Shown: positions 29,401 to 41,200 of the stretch, in pieces
Position numbering within the stretch: the first letter of the stretch is position 1
How the letters are laid out: every line of letters begins with the position of its first letter
Assembly: GCA_947650285.1 (NCBI GenBank)
Contig: CANTFL010001426.1
Location: forward strand, 124,001-188,000
Direction of reading: 5' to 3'
Length of the DNA: 64,000 nt
Origin: Hyaloperonospora brassicae
Lineage: Eukaryota > Oomycota > Peronosporomycetes > Peronosporales > Peronosporaceae
The notes under the pieces: model-generated
Databases searched by the model: none
What the model saw: only the letters and a program-made list of their open reading frames with translations
What the model was told of the DNA's origin: nothing
Program-made: the position numbers and the translations under genes

Positions 29401-30578
29401 AGTTAGCTAAATGATCTTTGAATAGTTTCCATTCACATAATTGCGGCTCCTCAAGTTGGCATGTGAATTCGTACTGCAAACGATATATGTAGACATCTTC
29501 GATTGCGCAAGCAAAATTTTGTATCCTGTGCGTTACAGACAGGATGGTGAATGCGATCGCTGCGCTTCCAGAGGATATGTTTTCAGCGAATGAACACACT
29601 GGAGTCGCAATAGTTGTCGTAATTTATTGCGCAGAGTTTGTCGCTCATCATCTTGATTCGGAAATAATATGATGCCATGTTTCTTGTAAAGTCGTTTCGC
29701 GACTTTCTCGCATCTGATCGATCGAAAATAGTGTAAGTGACGTATTTTTTGTATCCAATGTGACTCATTCCAATTAATTTCCTTTCTATGCATCAAAAAG
29801 TAGGTGGTTCACGCAAACTTATGTCACATTCTCATTTATGGCGCTTGTGAACTGTACATACATCGATGTCGTAAACTAAATCAGTACATATGTTTATTTT
29901 TGCCGATCGTTGCGTTCCGGCAGCGCTCCGATTTAGAAGTCTGTAGTCTTGTTTTGGCAATTCCATCACCTTGGCTTTTAGACGTCAAGGTCAAAATATG
30001 TGTACAAGGTGAATTATGATTACGCAAATTGCGCTGCACGTAAGTAGTTTTGTAACGTCTTAATACATCAGCGCTCATTGAAGCGATCTCGCTAGAGCCA
30101 AAATAAGCTGAGAAATGATCGCATTAACTAATACAGTAAAAGCTCACAATATTCTCATCATATTACTGGTGGAATGCCCGCGCAACAAATAAATTATATA
30201 GCGCTCAATATCGCTATTAGCTTTATGCACATAAACCTGCCAAAAATATGAAATGACATGTGGAGCGCAAGCGTATTATGTAGGACAATAGCATCAAATT
30301 CGAGAGATGTGAACACCCTCCAGTCATTAGCAGCCCTCAAAAACATCAAATGATCCCGTATTTGAGGTCGGCACCTAATCTCAGCAAAAGGTTTAGTCCA
30401 AGCGACTCGACAATGAAATTGCCGTGCAACAAAGTGTTGGTGATGCGTTGTGCATATGCATTGGAGGGTAGATCTATAAGCTCAAGTTTTCGCTTGTGAG
30501 AGTGTGTTTATAACTGTGCGCACATTTAAATCAGTTTTGTGTGTGTAGCTCATTTCGTGTACGCGTGAGGCTCAACCA
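26437..30578. other. AT-rich DNA without recognised genes
   Basis: I see no ORF over about 80 codons with family features, no RNA gene and no clear repeat. It runs up to the precise left edge of the pogo-derived array. Confidence 0.5.
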
Positions 30579-33500
30579 GGTTGCTGTGGCAGCACCATCC
30601 GAGAGGTCTCCGGTTCGAGAACCGGTTCAAGCAAAAGATTAAGTTAAGTTTTCGGGTTTTGGTTTATAGGGTTCACCAGCACTGCCTTTTAGCAGTGAAG
30701 TCCCCTTCTTTCGGGACGATGACAATATCATAGACATAGCAAGGACTTTGCTGCTCCGACCGTCGGCAGAACAAACTGAGTGTACAGCAAGGTAAAAGCA
30801 CTTATAGTAGGAGAACAATGCACAAATGAATAAACCATTTTTCGGTTAGCTAATTCGCCGGTCACACAACGATGCCGTCGTGACCCAAACGGGCTGATAA
30901 CCTGAAGTATTAGCAGAAGAAGAAGATCTACCAGTGGCATGACGCAAACGCCGCTCTTTCATAGTCGCATCTGGCCAATAAAGATAAGCGCGAGTTTAGT
31001 CTCTTCAGGGCTCCAGTCCAGGGGACGATGTACGGCATTCTTCGTGATAGTCGGAAGTTCCTGCACGTGATGGACCTCGACCTCAAGAGTAAGCGAACTC
31101 AAGTGCTCACGTTTTCTGCAGTCGATGCAGCCCTTGCAAAATGGGTGGCGGGTTGCTGTGGCAGCACCATCCGAGAGGTCTCCGGTTCGAGAACCGGTTC
31201 AAGCAAAAGATTAAGTTAAGCCTTCGGGTTTTGGTTTATAGGGTTCACCAGCACTGCCTTTTAGCAGTGAAGTCCCCTTCTTTCGGGACGATGACAATAT
31301 CATAGACATAGCAAGGACTTTGCTGCTCCGAACGTCGGCAGAACAAACTGAGTGGACAGCAAGGTAAAAGCACTTATAGTAGGAGAACAATGCACAAATG
31401 AATAAACCATTTTTTCGGTTAGCTAATTCGCCGGTCACACAACGATGCCGTCGCGACCCAAACGGGCTGATAACCTGAAGTATTAGCAGAAGAAGAAGAT
31501 CTACCAGTGGCATGACGCAAACGCCGCTCTTTCATAGTCGCATCTGGCCAATGAAGATAAGCGCGAGTTTAGTCTCTTCAGGGCTCCAGTCCAGGGGACG
31601 ATGTACGGCATTCTTCGTGATAGTCGGAAGTTCCTACACGTGATGGACCTCGACCTCAAGAGTAAGCGAACTCAAGTGCTCACGTTTTCTGCAGTCGATG
31701 CAGCCCTTGCAAAATGGGTGGCGGGTTGCTGTGGCAGCACCATCCGAGAGGTCTCCGGTTCGAGAACCGGTTCAAGCAAAAGATTAAGTTAAGCCTTCGG
31801 GTTTTGGTTTATAGGGTTCACCAGCACTGCCTTTTAGCAGTGAAGTCCCCTTCTTTCGGGACGATGACAATATCATAGACATAGCAAGGACTTTGCTGCT
31901 CCGAACGTCGGCAGAACAAACTGAGTGGACAGCAAGGTAAAAGCACTTGTAGTAGGAGAACAATGCACAAATGAATAAACCATTTTTCGGTTAGCTAATT
32001 CGCCGGTCACACAACGATGCCGTCGCGACCCAAACGGGCTGATAACCTGAAGTATTAGCAGAAGAAGAAGATCTACCAGTGGCATGACGCAAACGCCGCT
32101 CTTTCATAGTCGCATCTGGCCAATGAAGATAAGCGCGAGTTTAGTCTCTTCAGGGCTCCAGTCCAGGGGACGATGTACGGCATTCTTCGTGATAGTCGGA
32201 AGTTCCTGCACGTGATGGACCTCGACCTCAAGAGTAAGCGAACTCAAGTGCTCACGTTTTCTGCAGTCGATGCAGCCCTTGCAAAATGGGTGGCGGGTTG
32301 CTGTGGCAGCACCATCCGAGAGGTCTCCGGTTCGAGAACCGGTTCAAGCAAAAGATTAAGTTAAGCCTTCGGGTTTTGGTTTATAGGGTTCACCAGCACT
32401 GCCTTTTAGCAGTGAAGTCCCCTTCTTTCGGGACGATGACAATATCATAGACATAGCAAGGACTTTGCTGCTCCGAACGTCGGCAGAACAAACTGAGTGG
32501 ACAGCAAGGTAAAAGCACTTGTAGTAGGAGAACAATGCACAAATGAATAAACCATTTTTTCGGTTAGCTAATTCGCCGGTCACACAACGATGCCGTCGCG
32601 ACCCAAACGGGCTGATAACCTGAAGTATTAGCAGAAGAAGAAGATCTACCAGTGGCGTGACGCAAACGCCGCTCTTTCATAGTCGCATCTGGCCAATGAA
32701 GATAAGCGCGAGTTTAGTCTCTTCAGGGCTCCAGTCCAGGGGACGATGTACGGCATTCTTCGTGATAGTCGGAAGTTCCTACACGTGATGGACCTCGACC
32801 TCAAGAGTAAGCGAACTCAAGTGCTCACGTTTTCTGCAGTCGATGCAGCCCTTGCAAAATGGGTGGCGGGTTGCTGTGGCAGCACCATCCGAGAGGTCTC
32901 CGGTTCGAGAACCGGTTCAAGCAAAAGATTAAGTTAAGCCTTCGGGTTTTGGTTTATAGGGTTCACCAGCACTGCCTTTTAGCAGTGAAGTCCCCTTCTT
33001 TCGGGACGATGACAATATCATAGACATAGCAAGGACTTTGCTGCTCCGAACGTCGGCAGAACAAACTGAGTGGACAGCAAGGTAAAAGCACTTGTAGTAG
33101 GAGAACAATGCACAAATGAATAAACCATTTTTCGGTTAGCTAATTCGCCGGTCGCACAACGATGCCGTCGCGACCCAAACGGGCTGATAACCTGAAGTAT
33201 TAGCAGAAGAAGAAGATCTACCAGTGGCATGACGCAAACGCCGCTCTTTCATAGTCGCATCTGGCCAATGAAGATAAGCGCGAGTTTAGTCTCTTCAGGG
33301 TTCCAGTCCAGGGGACGATGTACGGCATTCTTCGTGATAGTCGGAAGATCCTACACGTGATGGACCTCGACCTCAAGAGTAAGCGAACTCAAGTGCTCAC
33401 GTTTTCTGCAGTCGATGCAGCCCTTGCAAAATGGGTGGCGGGTTGCTGTGGCAGCACCATCCGAGAGGTCTCCGGTTCGAGAACCGGTTCAAGCAAAAGA

Positions 33501-36500
33501 TTAAGTTAAGCCTTCGGGTTTTGGTTTATAGGGTTCACCAGCACTGCCTTTTAGCAGTGAAGTCCCCTTCTTTCGGGACGATGACAATATCATAGACATA
33601 GCAAGGACTTTGCTGCTCCGAACGTCGGCAGAACAAACTGAGTGGACAGCAAGGTAAAAGCACTTGTAGTAGGAGAACAATGCACAAATGAATAAACCAT
33701 TTTTCGGTTAGCTAATTCGCCGGTCACACAACGATGCCGTCGTGACCCAAACGGGCTGATAACCTGAAGTATTAGCAGAAGAAGAAGATCTACCAGTGGC
33801 ATGACGCAAACGCCGCTCTTTCATAGTCGCATCTGGCCAATAAAGATAAGCGCGAGTTTAGTCTCTTCAGGGTTCCAGTCCAGGGGACGATGTACGGCAT
33901 TCTTCGTGATAGTCGGAAGATCCTGCACGTGATGGACCTCGACCTCAAGAGTAAGCGAACTCAAGTGCTCACGTTTCCTGCAGTCGATGCAGCCCTTGCA
34001 AAATGGGTGGCGGGTTGCTGTGGCAGCACCATCCGAGAGGTCTCCGGTTCGAGAACCGGTTCAAGCAAAAGATTAAGTTAAGCCTTCGGGTTTTGGTTTA
34101 TAGGGTTCACCAGCACTGCCTTTTAGCAGTGAAGTCCCCTTCTTTCGGGACGATGACAATATCATAGACATAGCAAGGACTTTGCTGCTCCGAACGTCGG
34201 CAGAACAAACTGAGTGGACAGCAAGGTAAAAGCACTTATAGTAGGAGAACAATGCACAAATGAATAAACCATTTTTCGGTTAGCTAATTCGCCGGTCGCA
34301 CAACGATGCCGTCGCGACCCAAACGGGCTGATAACCTGAAGTATTAGCAGAAGAAGAAGATCTACCAGTGGCGTGACGCAAACGCCGCTCTTTCATAGTC
34401 GCATCTGGCCAATGAAGATAAGCGCGAGTTTAGTCTCTTCAGGGTTCCAGTCCAGGGGACGATGTACGGCATTCTTCGTGATAGTCGGAAGATCCTGCAC
34501 GTGATGGACCTCGACCTCAAGAGTAAGCGAACTCAAGTGCTCACGTTTTCTGCAGTCGATGCAGCCCTTGCAAAATGGGAGGCGGGTTGCTGTGGCAGCA
34601 CCATCCGAGAGGTCTCCGGTTCGAGAACCGGTTCAAGCAAAAGATTAAGTTAAGCCTTCGGGTTTTGGTTTATAGGGTTCACCAGCACTGCCTTTTAGCA
34701 GTGAAGTCCCCTTCTTTCGGGACGATGACAATATCATAGACATAGCAAGGACTTTGCTGCTCCGAACGTCGGCAGAACAAACTGAGTGGACAGCAAGGTA
34801 AAAGCACTTGTAGTAGGAGAACAATGCACAAATGAATAAACCATTTTTCGGTTAGCTAATTCGCCGGTCACACAACGATGCCGTCGTGACCCAAACGGGC
34901 TGATAACCTGAAGTATTAGCAGAAGAAGAAGATCTACCAGTGGCGTGACGCAAACGCCGCTCTTTCATAGTCGCATCTGGCCAATGAAGATAAGCGCGAG
35001 TTTAGTCTCTTCAGGGTTCCAGTCCAGGGGACGATGTACGGCATTCTTCGTGATAGTCGGAAGATCCTGCACGTGATGGACCTCGACCTCAAGAGTAAGC
35101 GAACTCAAGTGCTCACGTTTTCTGCAGTCGATGCAGCCCTTGCAAAATGGGTGGCGGGTTGCTGTGGCAGCACCATCCGAGAGGTCTCCGGTTCGAGAAC
35201 CGGTTCAAGCAAAAGATTAAGTTAAGCCTTCGGGTTTTGGTTTATAGGGTTCACCAGCACTGCCTTTTAGCAGTGAAGTCCCCTTCTTTCGGGACGATGA
35301 CAATATCATAGACATAGCAAGGACTTTGCTGCTCCGAACGTCGGCAGAACAAACTGAGTGTACAGCAAGGTAAAAGCACTTATAGTAGGAGAACAATGCA
35401 CAAATGAATAAACCATTTTTCGGTTAGCTAATTCGCCGGTCACACAACGATGCCGTCGTGACCCAAACGGGCTGATTACCTGAAGTATTAGCAGAAGAAG
35501 AAGATCTACCAGTGGCATGACGCAAACGCCGCTCTTTCATAGTCGCATCTGGCCAATAAAGATAAGCGCGAGTTTAGTCTCTTCAGGGTTCCAGTCCAGG
35601 GGACGATGTACGGCATTCTTCGTGATAGTCGGAAGATCCTACACGTGATGGACCTCGACCTCAAGAGTAAGCGAACTCAAGTGCTCACGTTTTCTGCAGT
35701 CGATGCAGCCCTTGCAAAATGGGTGGCGGGTTGCTGTGGCAGCACCATCCGAGAGGTCTCCGGTTCGAGAACCGGTTCAAGCAAAAGATTAAGTTAAGCC
35801 TTCGGGTTTTGGTTTATAGGGTTCACCAGCACTGCCTTTTAGCAGTGAAGTCCCCTTCTTTCGGGACGATGACAATATCATAGACATAGCAAGGACTTTG
35901 CTGCTCCGAACGTCGGCAGAACAAACTGAGTGTACAGCAAGGTAAAAGCACTTATAGTAGGAGAACAATGCACAAATGAATAAACCATTTTTCGGTTAGC
36001 TAATTCGCCGGTCACACAACGATGCCGTCGTGACCCAAACGGGCTGATTACCTGAAGTATTAGCAGAAGAAGAAGATCTACCAGTGGCATGACGCAAACG
36101 CCGCTCTTTCATAGTCGCATCTGGCCAATAAAGATAAGCGCGAGTTTAGTCTCTTCAGGGTTCCAGTCCAGGGGACGATGTACGGCATTCTTCGTGATAG
36201 TCGGAAGTTCCTGCACGTGATGGACCTCGACCTCAAGAGTAAGCGAACTCAAGTGCTCACGTTTTCTGCAGTCGATGCAGCCCTTGCAAAATGGGAGGCG
36301 GGTTGCTGTGGCAGCACCATCCGAGAGGTCTCCGGTTCGAGAACCGGTTCAAGCAAAAGATTAAGTTAAGCCTTCGGGTTTTGGTTTATAGGGTTCACCA
36401 GCACTGCCTTTTAGCAGTGAAGTCCCCTTCTTTCGGGACGATGACAATATCATAGACATAGCAAGGACTTTGCTGCTCCGAACGTCGGCAGAACAAACTG

Positions 36501-36872
36501 AGTGTACAGCAAGGTAAAAGCACTTATAGTAGGAGAACAATGCACAAATGAATAAACCATTTTTCGGTTAGCTAATTCGCCGGTCACACAACGATGCCGT
36601 CGTGACCCAAACGGGCTGATAACCTGAAGTATTAGCAGAAGAAGAAGATCTACCAGTGGCATGACGCAAACGCCGCTCTTTCATAGTCGCATCTGGCCAA
36701 TAAAGATAAGCGCGAGTTTAGTCTCTTCAGGGCTCCAGTCCAGGGGACGATGTACGGCATTCTTCGTGATAGTCGGAAGTTCCTGCCCGTGATGGACCTC
36801 GAACTCAAGAGTAAGCGAGCTCAAGTGCTCACGTTTTCTACAATCGATGCAGCCCTTGCAAAATGGGGGGCG
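30579..36872 (+). repeat. Tandem array of eleven 572-573 bp units derived from a pogo-like transposon
   Basis: Units start at 30579, 31151, 31724, 32296, 32869, 33441, 34013, 34585, 35157, 35729 and 36301. They are nearly identical; the two 573-bp units carry one extra T in a T run. Each begins GGTTGCTGTGGCAGC, has a B-box-like GGTTCGAGAAC, then the 5' region of a pogo-like transposase. ATG (30872 in unit 1, MPSRPKRADN) is followed by the first helix-turn-helix (QKKKIYQWHDANAALS), MYGILRDSRKFL and the start of the CENP-B-type domain, ending at ALAKW. Two in-frame TAG codons interrupt every unit. Only the last unit runs on into the rest of the transposase. Confidence 0.93.
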
Positions 36873-38227
36873 CAGTGTCAAGCCAAGCGCGTGATCCTGA
36901 GCGTAGACCTGATTAAGGCGAGAGCGAAGCGTTTTGAAATGTTGAGCGGTGTTTAAGAAGAACAGTTGTTGTTCTAATCGAATGGGTGGTTTCAAGATTT
37001 CCAGGGACGTCGCAGCTTTGAGTAACTTAGTACCCACGGTGGAAGCGGCTCTGTAAACTCGTACAATATATCCGAAGCGCGGCACCATTCGGGATCGTCG
37101 AAAAGGGTTCCCGCTTGCTTACATCTACAACATGGACTAAACATGGATGTTTTGCTGCCTTGCGCCGGATAAGACTATCGCATAACTATAAGTGGGAGGA
37201 TCGAAGAAGAGCGAGACTCGTGTGACGGTCGCTCTGATGTACAGCGCTGATGGCTAGGACAAACGCGAGCCACCCATCATTGATCATGCGAAGAAGCCGC
37301 GCTGTTTCCAGAAGAGGACATGCGATCTACTTGGCTTCAGCCATCGCAGCAAATTCAAGTCGTGGATGACCGGTTTTCGTTTCAGAGAGTGACTTTATGA
37401 TCTCGACAACGACATGCGCGCTCAAAAATCGAAACACCGACCTCCTTCTCAACAATGAATCGGCGCGTACTGCTCACGATATGGAACTAAGGAGCGTGAA
37501 AGTCGTGTTCCTTCATACAAACACGACATCGAAGCTGCAGCCGATCGACGCCGGTATCATCGCCTCTTTCACGAGTCGATACCGGCATCTCCAGCTCAAG
37601 CACGCTTTGGATATGAAGGAAAAAAGATTACATACCAGTATCTACACTCTGGACCAGCTCGCGGCTATGAAGTCGATAAAAACCTGCTGGGGTGACGTTC
37701 CAAGCGATGCTATCATAAACTGCTTTCGGCACACAGGGATCGTGCCCGGTAATACCACCACTCGCAGACCACTTGATGGTGCCGATGACCAGCCGAACAC
37801 CAGCCTGCTATCCCAAAAATGTCAGCTACGCATTCGCAACCCGATGGACCTGAACGACTTCATTTTCTATACCGCCGAGGCCGACACGGAGATGGAAGCG
37901 CTAACTATGATAGCCCTGCTCGGCGAAGAAGCGGGCGCTGGGATGTTTATCACGGCTTAAGAGAGCAGCTACATCAAAGAGGGGGAGCCGACAGGAGAAG
38001 GCTTCACAAACATGCAGACAGATATCAGCACCGAGGGAAAGGTTGACGCAGTTCGAGCCGTCATTTTAGTGCTCGGTGATCATCCAGATTTAGAGAGACT
38101 TTTCATGGGAGGGATGCGTATATTACAGCAGCGATTGTGCGAGAAGCTGAGGATGGAAAATGAAAACGTACTTACGCAGACGCTGATTCGTGGATACTTT
38201 TCTGCGGCACCAACCATGCTACCGTAG
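36594..38227 (+). pseudogene. Pogo-like (Tc1/mariner superfamily) DDE transposase, decayed
   Basis: The source gene of the array. It starts at ATG 36594 in unit 11 and continues past the array edge with the CENP-B-type DNA-binding domain (ALAKWGAQCQAKRVILSVDL, then IKARAKRFEML). Degenerate sequence leads to the DDE domain. NMD precedes TAA at about 37140, exactly where the NMDE(S/T)G motif expects Glu. APDKTIA, VTVALMYSADG, KKPRCFQKRTCDLLGF and SWMTGFRF follow. From 37397 the frame gives LLLNNESARTAHD (Asn where the second catalytic Asp is usual), VFLHTNTTSKLQPIDAGII and HTGIVPGN. TAA 37958-37960 separates a last in-frame piece to 38227. Dead as a transposase. Terminal inverted repeats were not identified. 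Confidence 0.88.
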
Positions 38228-41200
38228 ATCTCTAAGACGATTATCGAGCAATCTTGGTAGTACGCTTAATATTCTCCATTGTTGGATGCAGCCACGTTTT
38301 TGAATTTTGATCCGTTCCCAATAATATACATATGTGAACCGTACGAAGCTAAAATTTCGATCCCAGGCCAGTTCCGTGTACCGGTCGTGCCCACGCCAGT
38401 GATCCAAATTCCGGACCAAGATTATCAAATTTGGACGAGATTTATTATCAACTATCAAATGTGCTCATTATCAAGTGTACCCTACACATTTATATATAGA
38501 CGTAATCGGTGGATAGATTCTTTATCATATATAGCTAAAGTCATGTTTAGTAGGGATCAGATTGGCCAGGTTTATCGGTTTATGTATTTTCATAAATTCT
38601 ACAATTTTAAATGCAAATGATCATGTATGATATGTTGATATTGACAGTATTCAATTTGAACGGAATATGAATGATACCTTGCCACAAGTCATAAATATAC
38701 ATTTATCACGCAACATTCCGATAATATTGTATGCACAATTTTATGGCTAAAATAGTTGACAGGTTGTGTATATCACTCTGATCTGCAATCTGCTTCCTCA
38801 GATCGGAGACTTATCTTCACAGTACTCAGTAATACCCATCTTCCGACCGTCTCAAGTCAATGCTATATTATTTCATGATCGTAAAACGTTATAGGTCATC
38901 ATTGAATACGCCAGAGCACCTCCGTTGCATAATGAATGTGGGCTTGTATATATTAATCGATCTTAACATAAATTTTGATTTATTATTGCGGCATTTGGGC
39001 TCTCATTAGCGTGTCACCGAAAAATTAAATGGCACTATTCTGCCCGCTAATATTATACGAACTATCTCATCTCATTATGTACAGTTGAAGATTAGAAAGT
39101 ATGTTTAATATATTTAACAATGGCAATTAAGTAGGTAGTCGTGAGTACCCTGCATAGCTGTCTTAGAATACTTTATCTTTTGATAGAATGCTTATTTTGA
39201 GGTACGTACATGCCAATGTTTATAGACTACCATTTTCTCTGGTTTCCTTCACCTTTTCTAGCAAAAAACTGTATCTCATGCATCTACATGCTCATCGACT
39301 TCAGAAAACAGCATCAGTTCTCCGATTGCTATATGTCGCGAATGCCTTGCGAAATAGTTCTACTATTTCTCACTTGATCGGACAAAAGATATAGTTCCGC
39401 GTTGTTTTATATTCACTTATGGCCTGCATTATAATCAGCCCTTTATTGTATTACTTTGAAAAAAGTGATCTAGATACGCCAAAACACGAGCTACAGCTTT
39501 CTTCCAATGCTTTATTTGTTATCATGGTCTGCCTTATATCGCTGCGTTTATCGCTACATTAAAGCTATCGCGCCGCTACTGCGAAATAAACTTGCTCGAT
39601 GTCGTAGGTAAGATGTGGTAATTACCGCAACTGACAGCTGATTCCACTTCAAGATCTCGAGCTCAGTCTATTGTCGTAAGCTTATGTATATATAAGAACC
39701 CAAGTCTGCGACAACAATCATCATACACAATTCAGCCACGACCGTGATTAATATGTACCACACAGTTGCCACTTCGCATATCTCGCGGCCTGAAGCCTAC
39801 CTGCGACTTACCATTTACAAACTGACGCACCGTTGATTCGTGGTGTTTTTGGTCCGTGTTCATTCGACAAATTACAAGATGCTGTCCACATCACCGTTTA
39901 GTCTTCTTGTGACACCTTGCTGTTAAATCTTCGCTGGCACAGATATACCCCCATGCAATGGGTATACGCGATTTGATTTTGGATACGGATTCAGCAGTTG
40001 CGAATTTTAACATGGCTGCGCAACAACTCTTTTGACGATACTTTAAGTTCGTTCGTTCACATCGTTTCGTCGTTCCCAATAATAATCCTGTCAATCCTCT
40101 ACGTACCAATTTATTGATGCCATATTACATGCTAATTTACTTCATTTGGTCATCAAACTTTGATTTGATGAAGTTTGCTCGTTGTTAACTCTAAAACAAG
40201 TTTGCTTTGAAGAACCGAAGATCTCGGGAATCCCCTGTGACCAACGAAGGTCAAAAAAACAATGTGCGACACACTTGCTAAGATGGCACCACCCGGGAAC
40301 CCCGGTACCAGCATTCTAGGCCTCTAGAAGAAGCATGAACCCCCACAAACAAACAGTAATGGCTATCCGAAATGGTTGGTATACAGAATATTTGGCTAAG
40401 AAACAGCGCTTGTCACGTGGGACGTCAGCCAAGACCAGTAAAGGGTCTTTAGGTCAGCACCGAAGAGGGGATGCAGTATAATGCCGTTCGCACATCGTAA
40501 TGTTCCGGCTGTATCTACAAATAAAGATCTCGGGGATCGAAGCCTTATAGAACCTTATACTCTCCTTTCTATCTCATCACCTCCATTTAATGTAAGACTG
40601 AAGTAAAGCCAAGCATCACCATTACGTCTACAAATTTGATTTCAAACTACCAATAGTTTCCTACGACAAGTCCAGATGCCGGGTGTGACCGACACCTTCT
40701 CTCCATTGATCCCCTACGGTGCAACATCTTGTCTTATGTATCTGGCAATTGGAGTGCATGATCTTGAATGCTTTATTCACCACAGTGAAATAAATGCTGT
40801 GCGATGTATATAAGCCACGTCCTCACATCGAGCGCATCACAAAAATGCGTCGATAACAATAGATGGCAAGTAGAAAGCCCGATGATGTTTTGGACCAATT
40901 TAATCGTTTGCACAATAACATCAATCATGATGGAGCGATCAATTAATTTCCGAAAAAACGCATCGCGTGCTCGGATAGTTTCGATAAAATCCTGATTGGC
41001 GGAATACAACCTAAGAAAATAATCCCAATACGACGATTAGACAGCCATGGGATCATTTATAGAGAAGAATATAGGTCAAGGTCGTTTCGTTTAATTTGTT
41101 GTTTACCAAGTACGATTAAAAAGACTTCGCAACACGCGATGTAGCCTTGATTACGATCAAGGATATACTGACCATGATTTACGATGCGGAAGCTGATGCT

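Noticed and set aside
30579..30640. A functional tRNA gene in the array unit
   Set aside because: A T-arm-like hairpin exists, but no complete cloverleaf, anticodon arm or paired acceptor stem can be drawn.
30728..36662. Leucine-rich 70-100 aa ORFs on the minus strand in every array unit, resembling signal peptides
   Set aside because: They are the opposite strand of the pogo helix-turn-helix region and differ in length between otherwise identical units.
30579..36872. Regularly spaced repeats as a CRISPR-like array
   Set aside because: The whole 572-bp unit is repeated without unique spacers, in a eukaryotic genome, and it derives from a transposon.
40200..40560. Solo LTR or other insertion in a GC-richer patch
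   Set aside because: Neither paired ends nor similarity to the LTRs in this window could be shown.
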